Positions 38,725 through 51,210 of a stretch of DNA of 64,000 nt are shown here, piece by piece. The first letter of the stretch is position 1, and each line of letters starts with the position of its first letter. Source of the DNA: Cepaea nemoralis (Eukaryota; Mollusca; Gastropoda; Stylommatophora; Helicidae); the NCBI GenBank assembly GCA_014155875.1, contig JACEFZ010012579.1, positions 1 through 64,000 on the forward strand, read 5' to 3'. The translations under genes and the position numbers were made by a program. The notes under the pieces were generated by a model. That model saw only the letters and a list, made by a program, of their open reading frames with translations. It searched no databases and had not been told where the DNA came from.

Positions 38725-41095
38725 GACGCTCGCCTAGTGGCTAGACGCTCACCTAGTGGCCTAGTGGCTAGATGCTCACCTAGTGGCCTAGTGGCTAGAC
38801 GCTCGCCTAGTGGCTAGACGCTCACCTAGTGGCCTAGTGGCTAGACGCTCACCTAGTGGCTAGACGCTCACCTAGTGGCCTAGTGGCTAGACGCTCACCT
38901 AGTGGCCTAGTGGCTAGACGCTCGCCTAGTGGCTAGACGCTCACCTAGTGGCCTAGTGGCTAGACGCTCACCTAGTGGCCTAGTGGCTAGACGCTCGCCT
39001 AGTGGCCTAGTGGCTAGACGCTCGCCTAGTGGCTAGACGCTCGCCTAGTGGCTAGACGCTCACCTAGTGGCCTAGTGGCTAGACGCTCACCTAGTGGCCT
39101 AGTGGCTAGACGCTCACCTAGTGGCTAGACGCTCGCCTAGTGGCCTAGTGGCTAGACGCTCGCCTAGTGGCCTAGTGGCTAGACGCTCACCTAGTGGCCT
39201 AGTGGCTAGACGCTCGCCTAGTGGCCTAGTGGCTAGACGCTCGCCTAGTGGCTAGACGCTCGCCTAGTGGCCTAGTGGCTAGACGCTCGCCTAGTGGCCT
39301 AGTGGCTGGACGCTCACCTAGTGGCTAGACGCTCACCTAGTGGCCTAGTGGCTAGACGCTCGCCTAGTGGCCTAGTGGCTAGACGCTCACCTAGTGGCCT
39401 CATGGCTAGACGCTCACCTAGTGGCCTAGTGGCTAGACGCTCACCTAGTGGCCTAGTGGCTAGACGCTCACCTAGTGGCCTAGTGGCTAGACGCTCGCCT
39501 AGTGGCTAGACGCTCACCTAGTGGCTAGACGCTCGCCTAGTGGCTAGACGCTCACCTAGTGGCCTAGTGGCTAGACGCTCACCTAGTGGCCTAGTGGCTA
39601 GACGCTCGCCTAGTGGCCTAATGGCTAGACGCTTGCCTAGTGGCCTAGTGGCTAGACGCTCACCTAGTGGCTAGACGCTCACCTAGTGGCCTGGTGGCTA
39701 GACGCTCGCCTAGTGGCTAGACGCTCGCCTAGTGGCCTAGTGGCTAGACGCTCGCCTAGTGGCCTAGTGGCTAGACGCTCGCCTAGTGGTTAGACGCTCG
39801 CCTAATGGCCTAGTGGCTAGACGCTCGCCTAATGGCCTAGTGGCTAGACGCTGGCCTAATGGCCTAGTGGCTAGACGCTCGCCTAATGGCCTAGTGGCTA
39901 GACGCTCGCCTAGTGACCTATTGGCTAGACGCTCGCCTAGTGGCCTAGTAGCTAGACGCTCGCCTAGTAGCTAGACGCTCGCCTAGTGGCTAGATGCTCG
40001 CCCGGTGGCCTCATGGCTAAACGCTCGCCTAGTGGCCTAGTGGCTAGACGCTCGCCTAATGGCCTAGTGGCTAGACGCTCGCCTAGTGGCTAGACGCTCG
40101 CCTAGTGGCCTAGTGGCTAGATGCTCGCCCGGTGGCCTCATGGCTAAACGCTCGCCTAGTGGCTAGACGCTCGCCTAATGGCCTAGTGGCTAGACGCTAG
40201 CCTAGTGGCCTAGTGGCTAGACGCTCACCTAGTGGCTAGACGCTCACCTAGTGGCCTGGTGGCTAGACGCTCGCCTAGTGGCTAGACGCTCGCCTAGTGA
40301 CCTATTGGCTAGACGCTCGCCTAGTGGCCTAGTAGCTAGACGCTCGCCTAGTAGCTAGACGCTCGCCTAGTGGCTAGATGCTCGCCCGGTGGCCTCATGG
40401 CTAAACGCTCGCCTAGTGGCCTAGTGGCTAGACGCTCGCCTAATAGCCTAGTGGCTAGACGCTCGCCTAGTGGCTAGACGCTCGCCTAGTGGCCTAGTGG
40501 CTAGATGCTCGCCCGGTGGCCTCATGGCTAAACGCTCGCCTAGTGGCTAGACGCTCGCCTAATGGCCTAGTGGCTAGACGCTAGCCTAGTGGCCTAGTGA
40601 CTAGACGCTCGCCTAGTGGCCTAGTGGCTAGATGCTCGCCTAGTGGCCTAGTGGCTAGATGCTCGCCTAGTGGCCAGACGCTCGTCTAATGGCCTAGTGG
40701 CTAGACGCTCGCCTAATGGCCTAGTGGCTAGACGCTCGCCTAGTGACCTAGTGGCTAGACGCTCGCCTAGTGACCTAGTGGCTAGACGCTCGCCTAGTGG
40801 CCTAGTGGCTAGACGCTCGCCTAGTGGCTAGACGCTCGCCTAATGGCCTAGTGGCTAGACGCTCGCCTAGTGGCCTAGTGGCTAGACGCTCGCCTAGTGG
40901 CCTAGTGGCTAGACGCTCGCCTAATGGCCTAGTGGCTAGACGCTCACCTAGTGGCCTAGTGGCTAGACGTTCGCCTGGTGGCCTAGTGGCTAGACGCTCG
41001 CCTAGTGGCTAGACGTTCGCGTAGTGGCCTAGTGGCTAGACGTTTGCCTGGTGGCTAGACGCTCACCTAGTGGCCTAGTGGCCTAGTGGCTAGTC
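38725..41095. repeat. 2.4-kb minisatellite of 19- and 27-bp units
   Basis: Built from CTAGTGGCTAGACGCTCGC (19) with an optional extra CTAGTGGC (8), giving 27. Variants are A/G in GCTCAC versus GCTCGC, and AATGG for AGTGG, the latter clustered in the right half. Around 40000-40540 a larger block repeats: the phrase CGCCCGGTGGCCTCATGGC returns four times. Long repetitive ARRSPSGLV frames are artefacts. Confidence 0.97.
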
Positions 41096-41099
41096 CATT

Positions 41100-42340
41100 G
41101 GTCTATGAATATATGGGTCTGTCACCATATGCGCGAAACGTCTTAAGGTGTGTAAACAGATTCTTTACTGACTGACTAATACTTGACATGGACATATTAA
41201 TTTTTCCAACTACAATGATTCATTACGTAATATATACGAAACCGCTGCTTCCTTATCATCATCATCATCTTCTTCTTATCCTTGTCTTTGTCGCAGTGGC
41301 TGTCAACAACCACTAGCAATGTAACACTTGGTCACTTTCCTATTGGCGAAATGGCTCCATCTATGTCTATGTATATCCCATCTATGTCTATAAACTGCCC
41401 CATCAATGTCTATAAACTGTTCCATCTATGTCTATATACAGCTCTTTTAGACAAGAAACTGAACCCCGAAGATAGTTTTTATCGGGACTTGGTTGTGTCC
41501 TGTGTTCTCAATGTTGTCAGCACTGTTGGTGTTTTGTTGTTCATTGCTAGAAATGTTATTGCTATTTCCAAGCCTGTCAAGTTTGCCTTGCGTCCTAGTA
41601 CACTGGGTTCCTTCAGCGAGACTGGCGTCGTTTGGAGATGGACGGTTTGACTCCGGTTGTGTCCGTAGCGTTCAGCTGTTCCGTTTTCAAGTCTGTCCAC
41701 TAATTCTTTCCTTATCTTTATGAGTGCTAATCAATAGCCGGGGATTTATTTAACAAATGAGCAATTGTAAGGAGATCTCATTTGTAATAATAGTAAATTG
41801 TTGACAGTTCTCTGTCCAGCTTCGTGTTTGCATTGTTGCTTAGTTGGCGAATTTTACCGTTTGAAGAAAGTTGTCTTGTGCTGGCCCTTTTTGTGTTCTG
41901 CTATTCTGCGGAATCACGAAGAAAATTGCCAGCCTGTCCGTCTGGCTGCATGAACTGTTCGTGTACACCTGCAACAACCGCCACTTCAGAGATTCATTTT
42001 TAGGAGTCAATTTCCTTTCAAGGCTGGTCATAGAAGTTTCAAGTTTTTATTTTGTCTTGAGATCCACTTGTAATTGAACATTTCCTCACCACAGGTTCAA
42101 CTACTTGATGACATATAGTTTCACAAGTATTGTGGAATTAACCCTACGTTATGGTATTATTTCTGCACAATAAATAAATAACTACAGTCACAGAGAACTG
42201 AAGGAAATATTTACCACAAAATTACTTCGAACACTTCTTGAAATAATCTCACAACGTGATGTTTTCCCAACGCTTGTACGAAGTGCTTGAAATCAACGTT
42301 AGTCTGCCTGGCGCTATATATGTAATATATATGCCACGAA
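41100..42340. other. no gene accepted
   Basis: About 1.2 kb with short overlapping frames on both strands (for example 41282-41650 on +, 41479-41700 on -). None has a recognisable motif or splice context. Three copies of CCATCTATGTCTAT at 41357-41435 form a small tandem repeat. Confidence 0.4.
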
Positions 42341-42342
42341 TT

Positions 42343-42480
42343 GTTCGTTATCTATCGGGAATCTCTCACACTGGCGGTTCCCCTCAATGCGTTCTCGCTA
42401 TATATACATTACGCACAGTATTGTGACGTCATTTTTATTTTTAGCCTGACCTTCGTGGAGCAGTAGTCTTCCACCATATG
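42343..42480. repeat. duplicated segment, copy 1
   Basis: Shares with 42983-43115 an ordered set: ATCT then ACGGGAAT or TCGGGAAT, a CTCACACT/CTCCACACT block, GCTATATATA, GACGTCAT, then a T-rich run and CTTCGTGGAG or CTTCGCGGAG. The two are direct repeats about 640 bases apart. Both carry GACGTCAT beside TATATATA. Confidence 0.55.
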
Positions 42481-42589
42481 ATATCTGTTCAATCAAGACC
42501 CGACATCACAGCACTCATGACTTTTCCATACGTGCTCCGCCTCATCTGGAATAGCTAGCGAAGAGGCCCAATATTAATGGTACTAGTAC

Positions 42590-42721
42590 TTCTTCTTCTT
42601 CTGCGTTCATCCAGAGTTTTTTTTCGGATATGATTGCGTTGTGCCTGTTTACAGCAAAGCTGCATTCTTGCGCCGTTAGGCCGACACATCCGACTTCTGT
42701 GGGCATTTGTTGACCGTGTTA
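42590..42721 (-). mobile_element. 5'-truncated I/Nimb-like LINE tail
   Basis: Minus-strand copy of the LINE 3' end with a short (GAA)n tail, flanked by the 8-bp direct repeat ACTAGTAC (42582-42589 and 42722-42729). Its 5' end is truncated by about ten bases more than the Polinton copy. Confidence 0.85.
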
Positions 42722-42982
42722 ACTAGTACCATTCTGATTATGTGTCCATCCGGCCTTTCCTCGGAGTTCTGACTGTCGGCCAGATCTTCTGGTAGGTCAC
42801 TCTCTGCAGCACCATTCTCTCCAGGCTGTGATGATCTACCCGTTCTTCTGCACCATATACATGACTCAAAGGACCTCGACCACATCTGCCTTATTATGTA
42901 CCATTACTCTACCACGTGGTGCAGACCCAGTCGATCTGTCCGCCTGCTCGTTCCCCACCACACCACACAAAGTCATGTTTTG

Positions 42983-43115
42983 TATTGTGTATCATCTAAC
43001 GGGAATTACTCCACACTTGGGACTTCCCCACACCTATGTTGCTATATATAAATTACAATCTGTTGACGTCATCACTTTTTCTTTTTAAATCATGAGCTTC
43101 GCGGAGTATCCACCG
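42983..43115. repeat. duplicated segment, copy 2
   Basis: Partner of 42343-42480; contains GCTATATATAAATTAC and TTGACGTCATCAC. Confidence 0.55.
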
Positions 43116-43305
43116 CGGTTCCCTCAGCTCCGCGAAGTAATTCTGGAAGATTCATTAGCCTAGAAAACAAGGCTCACGGGAGCAGCGGTGGTCTGGTGGC
43201 TAGGCCCTCGCCTGCCGGCTCGCTGGGCATGGGCTCCATCCGCATCTGGGAGGATTGGAATTACTAAACTAGACTTGGACCCCCATGTTGACTCAGCCTA
43301 ACATT

Positions 43306-43499
43306 GGTACCAACAGGGCCGGATTTAGACTTGATAAGGCCCTAAGCTATTTTAAATTTGGGGCCCTTTATAAGTACAGATATTCTATGTCAGTGACAAA
43401 TTGCTCACTCGGACAATATTTTTTGGGGCCCCCCACTTTCTTGGGGGACCCAAGCTATTGCTTGTGTAGCTTATACGTAAATCCTGCACTGGGTACCAA
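43306..43499. mobile_element. hAT-type MITE with 8-bp target duplication
   Basis: The element 43314-43491 (178 bases) starts CAGGGCCGGATTTA and ends TAAATCCTGCACTG. It is flanked by GGTACCAA at 43306-43313 and 43492-43499. It is non-coding and differs from the hAT MITE at 37689. Confidence 0.9.
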
Positions 43500-43639
43500 G
43501 AAAGTCATGTTTAGTACAGGCGGCCGGCGTGACGCTGGTGGCTTCGTGCTCAATGTCGCTGATGGCTGCTTGCACCGTGCTGAGTGTCGCTGTAGGCTGC
43601 TTGCACAATGTCGCTGTTGGTTCGTACAGTTTTAACAGG

Positions 43640-45240
43640 TGTCATAGAGGAGACCCATGGTTACACTAGCTAGGCGATGAAATAAACGAGGATTGGATGA
43701 ACAACAACACGCCCTTCTGCCCAGAAAGAACTCGTTGCTATGCGGTAAAATTAAATATTGTAGGTATGTGACGCCTAGAATAGTCAACTGTGAGGGGGGG
43801 GGGGGGGTGTGTAACTGGGTAGCAGAGTAGAGGAAAAGTATGAGATAGACAGATTCAAGACGTGACAGATTCAAGATGTGACAGATCATGCATGTTGCCC
43901 ATCCAGCATTGCAGTTATGTTGGGTACTGTAAATGTACAACACTTGGCTGTTCTCATACCATCAACTCTCACACAAAAACGGACCTCAATTATAACCGAT
44001 GCTGCAAAAGCTGGTTGAACGAGGCCGAATTTCGTTTCTCGCAATTATTGGATTGGATTTCTCATAGTTACATTGTTTATAATGTCTGTACTCGTTGTGG
44101 ATAATAGAGTTTGTTGTTCATTCACGTCATTAAGATAAACTGGTTTCATTTTGTTGTTTTTCCATGCTTACCAAAGATGACCGCACTGCCATATTTCTGG
44201 CCCCGGGTCAGTTCGGAGGTGTGCTTATGAGACAATCTGAGCTAGGAACAATCTGTTCTAGTGAGAGGGGTCAAATTCAAACTGATAATGAAATAACCTT
44301 CATGATTTCGTGCCTCATTTCAACCTAGCTTTCTTTGTTCGTAACTGCTCAATGGGCGCCGTGGCAGCAGAAATCTGACTCCATAAGGAAGAGCAACGAG
44401 CAACCAATGCCCTCTGTAATCCGTAATCATCTCAGTGTTTAATGCAGAATGTAATTTATGCTTCCTATTTTCCTCCCGTGACATGCCTGTTGCTGCCGTA
44501 CTCTACTTGTCTATGCCACCTAGCTTGTTATTTCTGTATTCGTGATGTTTTTTTAAACAAACGAGCAGACGATGGCATAATTGCTTCTTATATGTCCCAT
44601 TTCTATTGAGCGGCGTATCCCACTTCTACCTTCTTGAACCGCCACGGGTATGGTATGATTTTTGCGATCAATTAAATAATGGGCTGGCTTGATGTAAGGA
44701 ATCCAAGATATCGAAAATGTTTAGAAATTAGAAGAATTAGAAGACGTATTCATTGTTTAGTTAGATAAGCACTCAAAGAAACAGAAGAGATGGTGGTAAA
44801 AATGACAAAGTCAGCACATTTTTGGCAGCACCGACAGAACAGGTAATCCGGGAGAGATTGGCTGCCATTACATCAGCTGTTCCAGTTATTCACCTTACTC
44901 CCTCGTCGCTCAATTTCAGCCTCCTCCACAATGCGCATGCGCATAAATCTTAATAACCTCCAGGGTTGCCGGTTTGGCTGATCTTAAAAATAAAAGCTAG
45001 CAAAGAAATTTCCCCGGTCCTTATAAGTGTGAGTGTGTTATTTACCAGACATACACACACGCTCATATACATGGGTATGTGTGTGTGCGCGCGCGCGTGT
45101 GTGTACATACTTTTTTTAAAGAAACGGACACTTGTGCAACGTGTGTCACTAGGTTTACGTGAAATCGTTGAAGTCTGTCAAAATATTAATTCTCTACTAT
45201 AGCAGCTATATCAGGTCTGCCTCCTCCCCTTCCTCCGCCC
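43640..45240. other. no gene seen
   Basis: About 1.6 kb without coding signal. It contains a poly-G run near 43794-43807 and a CA/CG microsatellite near 45050-45100. Confidence 0.4.
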
Positions 45241-45244
45241 GATA

Positions 45245-45620
45245 TTTATTTCCTGACGTGATTGCGTTGTCAGTTTACAGCAGAGCTGCGACATCTGCCG
45301 CTTTCGGCCGAAACACCCAACCTGTCGATCATTTGCGCAAACATCTCGACGTCATCTTCGTCCTCCATTTTCAGGTGACTCACACATCGGCATGCGTGCC
45401 TATCGGCCCTCAAACGAAGGCAGAAGCAGACCATGAGATCGGCCCTCAAGGGAAGACCGTGAGCATTCTCCGCCATCCAATTAGGACGCATAGGGTCTTT
45501 ACGTCCCTCAGGTGGCTGCATATTGAGCCTTCTGTTGCTACAGGCCGCACCTTCAGGGACCAGAAGGGCGCAGTCTGCATGTTTTGGACTTTGATTACAC
45601 AGACACAATGAACTTTCGAT
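45245..45620 (-). mobile_element. diverged I/Nimb-like LINE 3' end
   Basis: Plus-strand GATTGCGTTGTCAGTTTACA then GCAGAGCTGCGACATCTGCC mirrors the LINE tail in reverse. Further on, blocks like AGGGAAGACCGTGAGCATTC match the 3' UTR near 60930-60980. It is more diverged than the other copies. Confidence 0.6.
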
Positions 45621-46344
45621 TCAGACCTTCCACCTAATGAACTTGTCAGCCAACAATGTTCCATTTGGTGGTCGCTGAGACACTTGTGTCACTTACATTC
45701 ACGGGCCATGCAGGCCAATGACATTCCGGATCTTTCCTTCAATTTTGAGAAAAATGTAAACGAAGCATGGTTTTCTCTCATAGCACCGATATTTGGTTTG
45801 GTGGGCAGCATTTGGTAGATGTTTAAACCGAGTTCTTATTTAATTTGTCAATTTATGTCAGATGACATCGATGGACATAATTTATCCATGATTTGGAGGT
45901 CATTCATCTCGATGGACCACCAGCTTCCGGTTCCAATGGTAGATTGGTTTAGGCCGGTGATGCCATTTATCAGTGGTGTACGACGAGGAAGTTTTGCCAG
46001 TGGTTCCGTAAAACCAGCGACATGTGGTACAGGGTGTCCGTTTACACGCATCACAACGGCCCTAAGTGTCCCCCGTGTCTGTGTCAAAACACACCAATAT
46101 CAAGTACGTTAGAGCTAACAGACTTCCCGAGCACACAAATCCGACTTGATGCTATTGATTTGACTGCGCCGTGTTATCAACAGTATGTGTTGTCCCCAGT
46201 AACTGCTACGCAAGTCAAGATTTGACTTACACTACGTCATTGGGACGCAAACAACGAATGCCAACAAAATGTCCGGGCAATGTACCCAGCCTTTAGCTGA
46301 CTGGACCATATATGTCTGGACAGTCAGCAAACTAAATACTTAGA

Positions 46345-46655
46345 GGGTTGGGCCAGTCGGATGGAGTACGAAGAGAGTCTAGTCTTGGCTCTGAGAGTTG
46401 CGGGTGGGGTACGAAGATCGTCTAGTCTTGGCTCTGAGAGTTGCGGATGGGGGACGAAGAGGGTCTAGTCTTGGTTCTGAGAGTTGCGGGTGGGGTTCAA
46501 AGAGGGTATAATCTAGTCTTGGCTCTGAGAGTTGCGGGTGGGGTACGAAGAGGGTCTAGTCTTGGCTCTGAGAGTTGCGGGTGATGTACGAAGAGGGTCT
46601 AGTAATGGCTCTGAGACTTGGCCAGTTGGGCGGGGTACGAAGAGGGTCTAGGATG
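46345..46655. repeat. 43-bp minisatellite
   Basis: Units TCTAGTCTTGGCTCTGAGAG plus TTGCGGGTGGGGTACGAAGAGGG, about six to seven copies. It abuts the 3' end of the RT-LINE remnant and could be its tail array. Confidence 0.8.
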
Positions 46656-48237
46656 GGCCCGCTCTGGTTGGCGGGACGACCTAGCTCGGAATTTGGCGGT
46701 GACTTTCCCGTGGAACTCTTCAGCTTTGAGGCATCGTCTCTCCAACGCTGACGCTGACGCGTCGGTCGACAATATTGTTGTTTGTCCATCAAGAATGATG
46801 ATGACCATTCGTTTCATCCATGGGGTTGAAAGTATGGAGCCGTGAGTTCTAAGATGGCTGATAAGGCCTATTTTGGCTCGAAATGTTCTTTGACAATGTG
46901 GGCAAAGAATGCTTGACGTTCCAGGAGGAGGATTTCCTGCAGTGGTTTTTCTGTCCAGCCTCTTTATTTTCACAGTTCTTGCAGTCCTGGCTACTTCACA
47001 AGAGACTGCACCATTGCATAATGATGTACGCCACGAATTTCGGTTTTGGCAGCAGTCTCCCAGGTGTCATAATGAATTCCAATAGCTTTCAGTGAGATTT
47101 TCAGAGTGTCTTTAAAGCGTTTCCTCTGGTCGCATTGGGAGCGTTTACCACAACGCAACTCGCCGTAAAAAATTCGTGTAGGGAGCCTGTGATCTGGCAT
47201 GCGAGTCAAGTGACCAGCCCAGCGAATCTGATTCTTCATTAGTAGAGTGTGGATACTGGGCATGGGCGCTCTTTCTGGGACTTCAGTGTCTGGGATCTTG
47301 TCTTGCCATTTAATCTTCAGTAGCTTCCTAAGGCAGACTGTGTGGAATTGGTTTAATTTCTTAGCGTGTCGCTGATAAACAGTCCAGGTTTCACAAGCAT
47401 ATAGCAGTGTGAATAATACATCTGCTTTGTAGATTTTCAGCTTTGTTTGCAGGCTTGTTCCATTTCTGTCCCACACATTCTTGTACAGTCTGCCAAAGGC
47501 CGCGCTGGCCTAGGAGATTCTTGCATTTATTCGTCATCAATTGTGGCAGCTTGTGACACTGTGCTGCCAAAATAGGTAAATTTGTCCACAACACTTAGTC
47601 TATGACCATTTGCTTTGATATTCGGCACAGTGTGATTAATCCCTGGAGCTGGCTGGTACATCACTACAGTCTTCTTCAAGTTGATATTGAGCCCAAAGTT
47701 GGCACATGCATATGAGAAAGCTGAAACATTGTGTTGTATGTCTGCCTCTGAGTTGGTATACAGAGCACAATCATCAGCAAGCAGGAGCTCTCTGACGGTG
47801 TCGCTGTTAGTTTTGGTTTTAGCTTTCAGCCTTCTGAGATTTAACAACTTTCCATCCATGTGGTAGTTGATGTCTATTCCAATATCGTTGTTTTCGAAGG
47901 CATTCGTCAGCATAGCTGAAAACATGAGGCTGAAGTTGAACAGTGTTGGTGCCAGGACACATCCTTGCTTCACTCCATTGGTGACAGGAAAAGGCTCAGA
48001 CAGTTCACCATTTTCCTGTACTCTGGCCTGCATACCATCATAAAACAGCCGCACTATTTGGACAAACTTTCGTGGACAGCCATATTTCGCCATAATCTTC
48101 CACAGTCCTTCTCTGCTGACTGTATCAAAAGCCTTGGTAAGGTCAATGAAAGTGGAGAACATGTCGACAATGGAGAAATGCAGCTCTGCGTGTTTCCTAA
48201 CGTCTGATGTTCTTTCTCGAAGTTGAAAGAACAACAA
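46599..48237 (-). pseudogene. 5'-truncated non-LTR reverse transcriptase with C-terminal zinc finger
   Basis: The minus-strand remnant starts inside the RT domain. Block DLTKAFDTVSREGLWKI and GVKQGCVLAPTLFNF are present, then LLLADDCALY, the catalytic motif in ADD form. The thumb and C-terminal region follow (ACETWTVYQRHAKKLNQFH, RWAGHLTRMPDHRLPTRI), and last a C2H2 finger, CPHCQRTFRAKIGLISHLRTH. The endonuclease and first RT blocks are missing. At least one frame change occurs near 47480-47530 and another before the finger. The clade is not certain to me; an RTE-like or related group is possible. It is not the same family as the LINE fragments at 54-56 kb. Confidence 0.8.
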
Positions 48238-48409
48238 CTAGGGACTTTGTAACCAAGACGCTGATTATGGAAATACACTGCATGTGGAGCGACGTGATCT
48301 ACTAGTATCAAACTAAAGCAAGGAACATGCTCACTGTTGGGGTGTCATCAACGTGACAGCATGGGCTGCTAGTATCACACTACGGCTGTTCATGGTTGTC
48401 ATCGTGACC

Positions 48410-48625
48410 ATCATGAGCCTGCATACTGCATCCTCCTCTTCTCTAGAGACAGCCCGTGATGAACGGAGGTGAGACCGGCAGCCATGTGCATAGCGTGAAT
48501 TAGGTGAGCCCTGAATTACATCTGTTGTCGGGTCTTCATAAATGATCTCCTCCGTGGATGACAGGAAATGCCCAAATGTTGCCCCGTCTTCCCTTGAACG
48601 CTACGAGGCATGGACGCGATTGTTC
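48410..48625 (+). mobile_element. I/Nimb-like LINE 3' UTR fragment
   Basis: CCCGTGATGAACGGAGGTGA, CAGCCATGTGCATAGCGTGA and GAAATGCCCAAATGTTGCCC track the LINE 3' UTR at about 60790-60965. The terminal tail is absent. Confidence 0.55.
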
Positions 48626-48754
48626 TCTGGGTGGATTGGACAGGACGTGCTCTCAGTGGATGGAATAGTCTCAAGTGATGTCACCACACAGAGACAGTGA
48701 AGTATCCGGGGAGGGTAAATCGATCTACACATGCCGGAAACAAGACGAATCTAA

Positions 48755-49145
48755 ACCATCATTGTACTACCTACGTGACTAAACTATCATTGTATTACTC
48801 TTGTGACTATACTATCATTGTTTTACTCTTGTGACTATACTATCATTGTTTTACTCTTGTGACTAAACTATCATTGTATTACTCTTATGACTAAACTATC
48901 ATGTACTGCTTTTGTGACTAAACTATCATTGTATTACTCTTGTGACTATACTATCATTGTTTTACTCTTGTGACTAAACTATCATTGTATTACTTTTGTG
49001 ACCAAACTATAATTGTATTACTCTTGTGACTAAAGTAGGCCTATCACATCATTGTGCCACTCTTGTAACTAAAGTATCATTGTACTACTCGTGTGACTTA
49101 AACTATCATTGTACTAATCTTGTGACTAAACTATCATTGTACTCT
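48755..49145. repeat. 28-bp minisatellite
   Basis: Units GACTAAACTATCATTGTATT plus ACTCTTGT, about fourteen copies with small changes. Confidence 0.93.
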
Positions 49146-50040
49146 ACAGCAACCTCACTCTAGTAGATGCAAACCCTTTCCATGTTCACACCATCTGAAT
49201 ACATTAGACCTAAGACGCAGGTCACATACTAATGAAATTCACAGTAACAAGTTCCGGGCCCGGGATTTTGGCTTTCATAGAGACCAGAAACCTGGCAACT
49301 TCAGTTCCTACTGCCTGGTTCCGTCACCATTCTCTTAAGCCGGGCTGCTGAGGTAAGGACGTGTATCTTGCTTCTCCAACTAACCGGCTTTTGTCTCTTC
49401 TATTTTATTTTGGTGACAGAAAGCTACTTTTTACTACAGTAATGTATAAATAATTGTTGTTCAAATTCTATATAATGATTCCGTGACGGTTGTAGTCAAG
49501 TATGATTAGTATGTATAAATTATAAAAATTTAAAAAATACATAGAGATGAGATGGCGTTATCCGTTATCCGACAGGATGACCTCGCGAGGGCAGTTATTC
49601 ATAGTGTGTCGTTATAAAATATACTTTAATTCAAGTTATGGCCAAATAGTTTTATTCTATACCCTCTCATCATGTTTTGTATAGCTGTTTTAAAGAAAAT
49701 ATTTATTGTGAGGGTGAAACGTTGATCTTGTCATAAACAAGGGTCAAGGTTTTCTGTCGACCTTGGTGTAAAAGTTCAAGGTGATTTACATTGTAGTGTC
49801 CTGAAAGAAAGGTCAGGGACCGGTCATGCTACTAACTGGTCGCGTCCACGGGTGGCTGAGTGGATTCGCATATACTATAGAGATAAGCCGCGAATAATTT
49901 TAACAAGTTGACACAGGCGGTGGTCATTGAGTAGAAGCGGGGCAGTACCTCTATACATTATCATTATCTCAAAAGTGACCTACTTAGACAGGCTATCGAA
50001 ATTACTGCAGACAAACCAAACCGGCGGATTCTAGGATTAG
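49146..50040. other. no gene seen
   Basis: No supportable gene. A box A-like GGTGGCTGAGTGGATTCGC at about 49850 has no box B at tRNA spacing. Confidence 0.4.
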
Positions 50041-50064
50041 CTAGCCAGTCTCCCTAGCGAAGGG

Positions 50065-50282
50065 ATTGACTTTCTTCGTAATCCCGTATATCCATGTTGG
50101 GGAACACAGCTGCTAAAGATTCGGTAGCAGCGGATCCTGTCGCGTTGGTTACTTACCTGGGAGGGGGGGGGGGAAGTATGCGAGCATGTCGCCCAGAAAG
50201 CAATGGCAGACTACTGAGCGTAATCTTCCCAAGACATCAACAACAGCAGTAAAATGCTGGTGTTGACAGCGATGTCCTGTAA
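50065..50282 (-). mobile_element. truncated foldback MITE copy
   Basis: Reverse-orientation copy of the MITE at 36035-36286: GTAATCCCGTATATC, CAGAAAGCAATGGCA and TGCTGGTGTTGACAGCGATGT with CCTGTAA at its end. The other inverted end is lost or decayed. Confidence 0.65.
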
Positions 50283-50817
50283 ATAGGATATGGGGGGGGG
50301 GAGGGGAAGGACTAGACAACTTAACTGTAACTAGACAGTGGTTATCAGGACGTGGAAACAAGTACAATACAAATTGTATTGTATTACAATGTCTGTACAG
50401 CATTAGAGAGTGGTGGTTATGAAGATAAGTGCTCCCCTATGTCAGTAGGGAAATGTAAAAGCACTAGGAAGTTGAAACACAACCCAAATCACATAATTCA
50501 TTGATGGCTAGCAGGAACACGTGATGGAGGAATCAGCTTTACTCATTTCAGCCCTATGGCTGCTTGTTTAGCCTCCTCATTGTTCTATTTCATAGTTCAT
50601 CACAGCAGTCTTGTGCCAGTCTCTTTAATTCTGTGTGTGTCTTTGTTGATAGAGCTGTGCAGGTCTGTTTTGTTTAAATGCTGTTCTGAAAATATTGGTA
50701 CGAAAACCTCAGTATAGTTTCAGAACAGAAGCCAAACAGCATGTAGAGCAGTGAGGGACACCAGTATGAGATCAATGTATAATGGAATGTTCAGGAAGCT
50801 TTGTGACCAACCCTGAG

Positions 50818-51100
50818 ACTGAAATACTTGATGATGAAATACCTGATGATGAAATACTACTTGATGATCAACTACTTAGCGATGAAGTATATGATGATGA
50901 TACCGGGTGATGAAATACTTGATGGTAGACTACTTAATGATGAGGCACATAATGATGAAATAACAAGATGGTGGAATATCTGACGAAATACTCGATGAAA
51001 TATCTGATGGTGAAATACTTGATGAAATATCTGATGGTGAAATACTTGATGAAACATCTGATGGTGAAATACTTGATGCTAAAATTCCTGATTATGAAAT
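50818..51100. repeat. degenerate GATGATGAAATACTT repeat
   Basis: Recurring TGATGATGAAATAC and CTGATGGTGAAATACTTGATG units, imperfect, with variable spacing. Confidence 0.8.
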
Positions 51101-51210
51101 CAGCTCCAAATCTCTTATTGTTTTGCAGATGTATTTACATTGATTAAAAAAACAGGTTCGGGACACTTTTGCACATCATTGGGCTTATGGTGCTGCACCC
51201 ATATTTATAG

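Noticed and set aside
39321..41012. ARRSPSGLV repeat proteins
   Set aside because: Product of the 19/27-bp minisatellite; no coding context.
41282..42077. Overlapping frames of 60-122 residues on both strands
   Set aside because: No recognisable domain, and neither strand shows splice sites in frame.
45270..45611. Frames of 112 and 150 residues on opposite strands
   Set aside because: Both lie in a diverged LINE 3' UTR copy.
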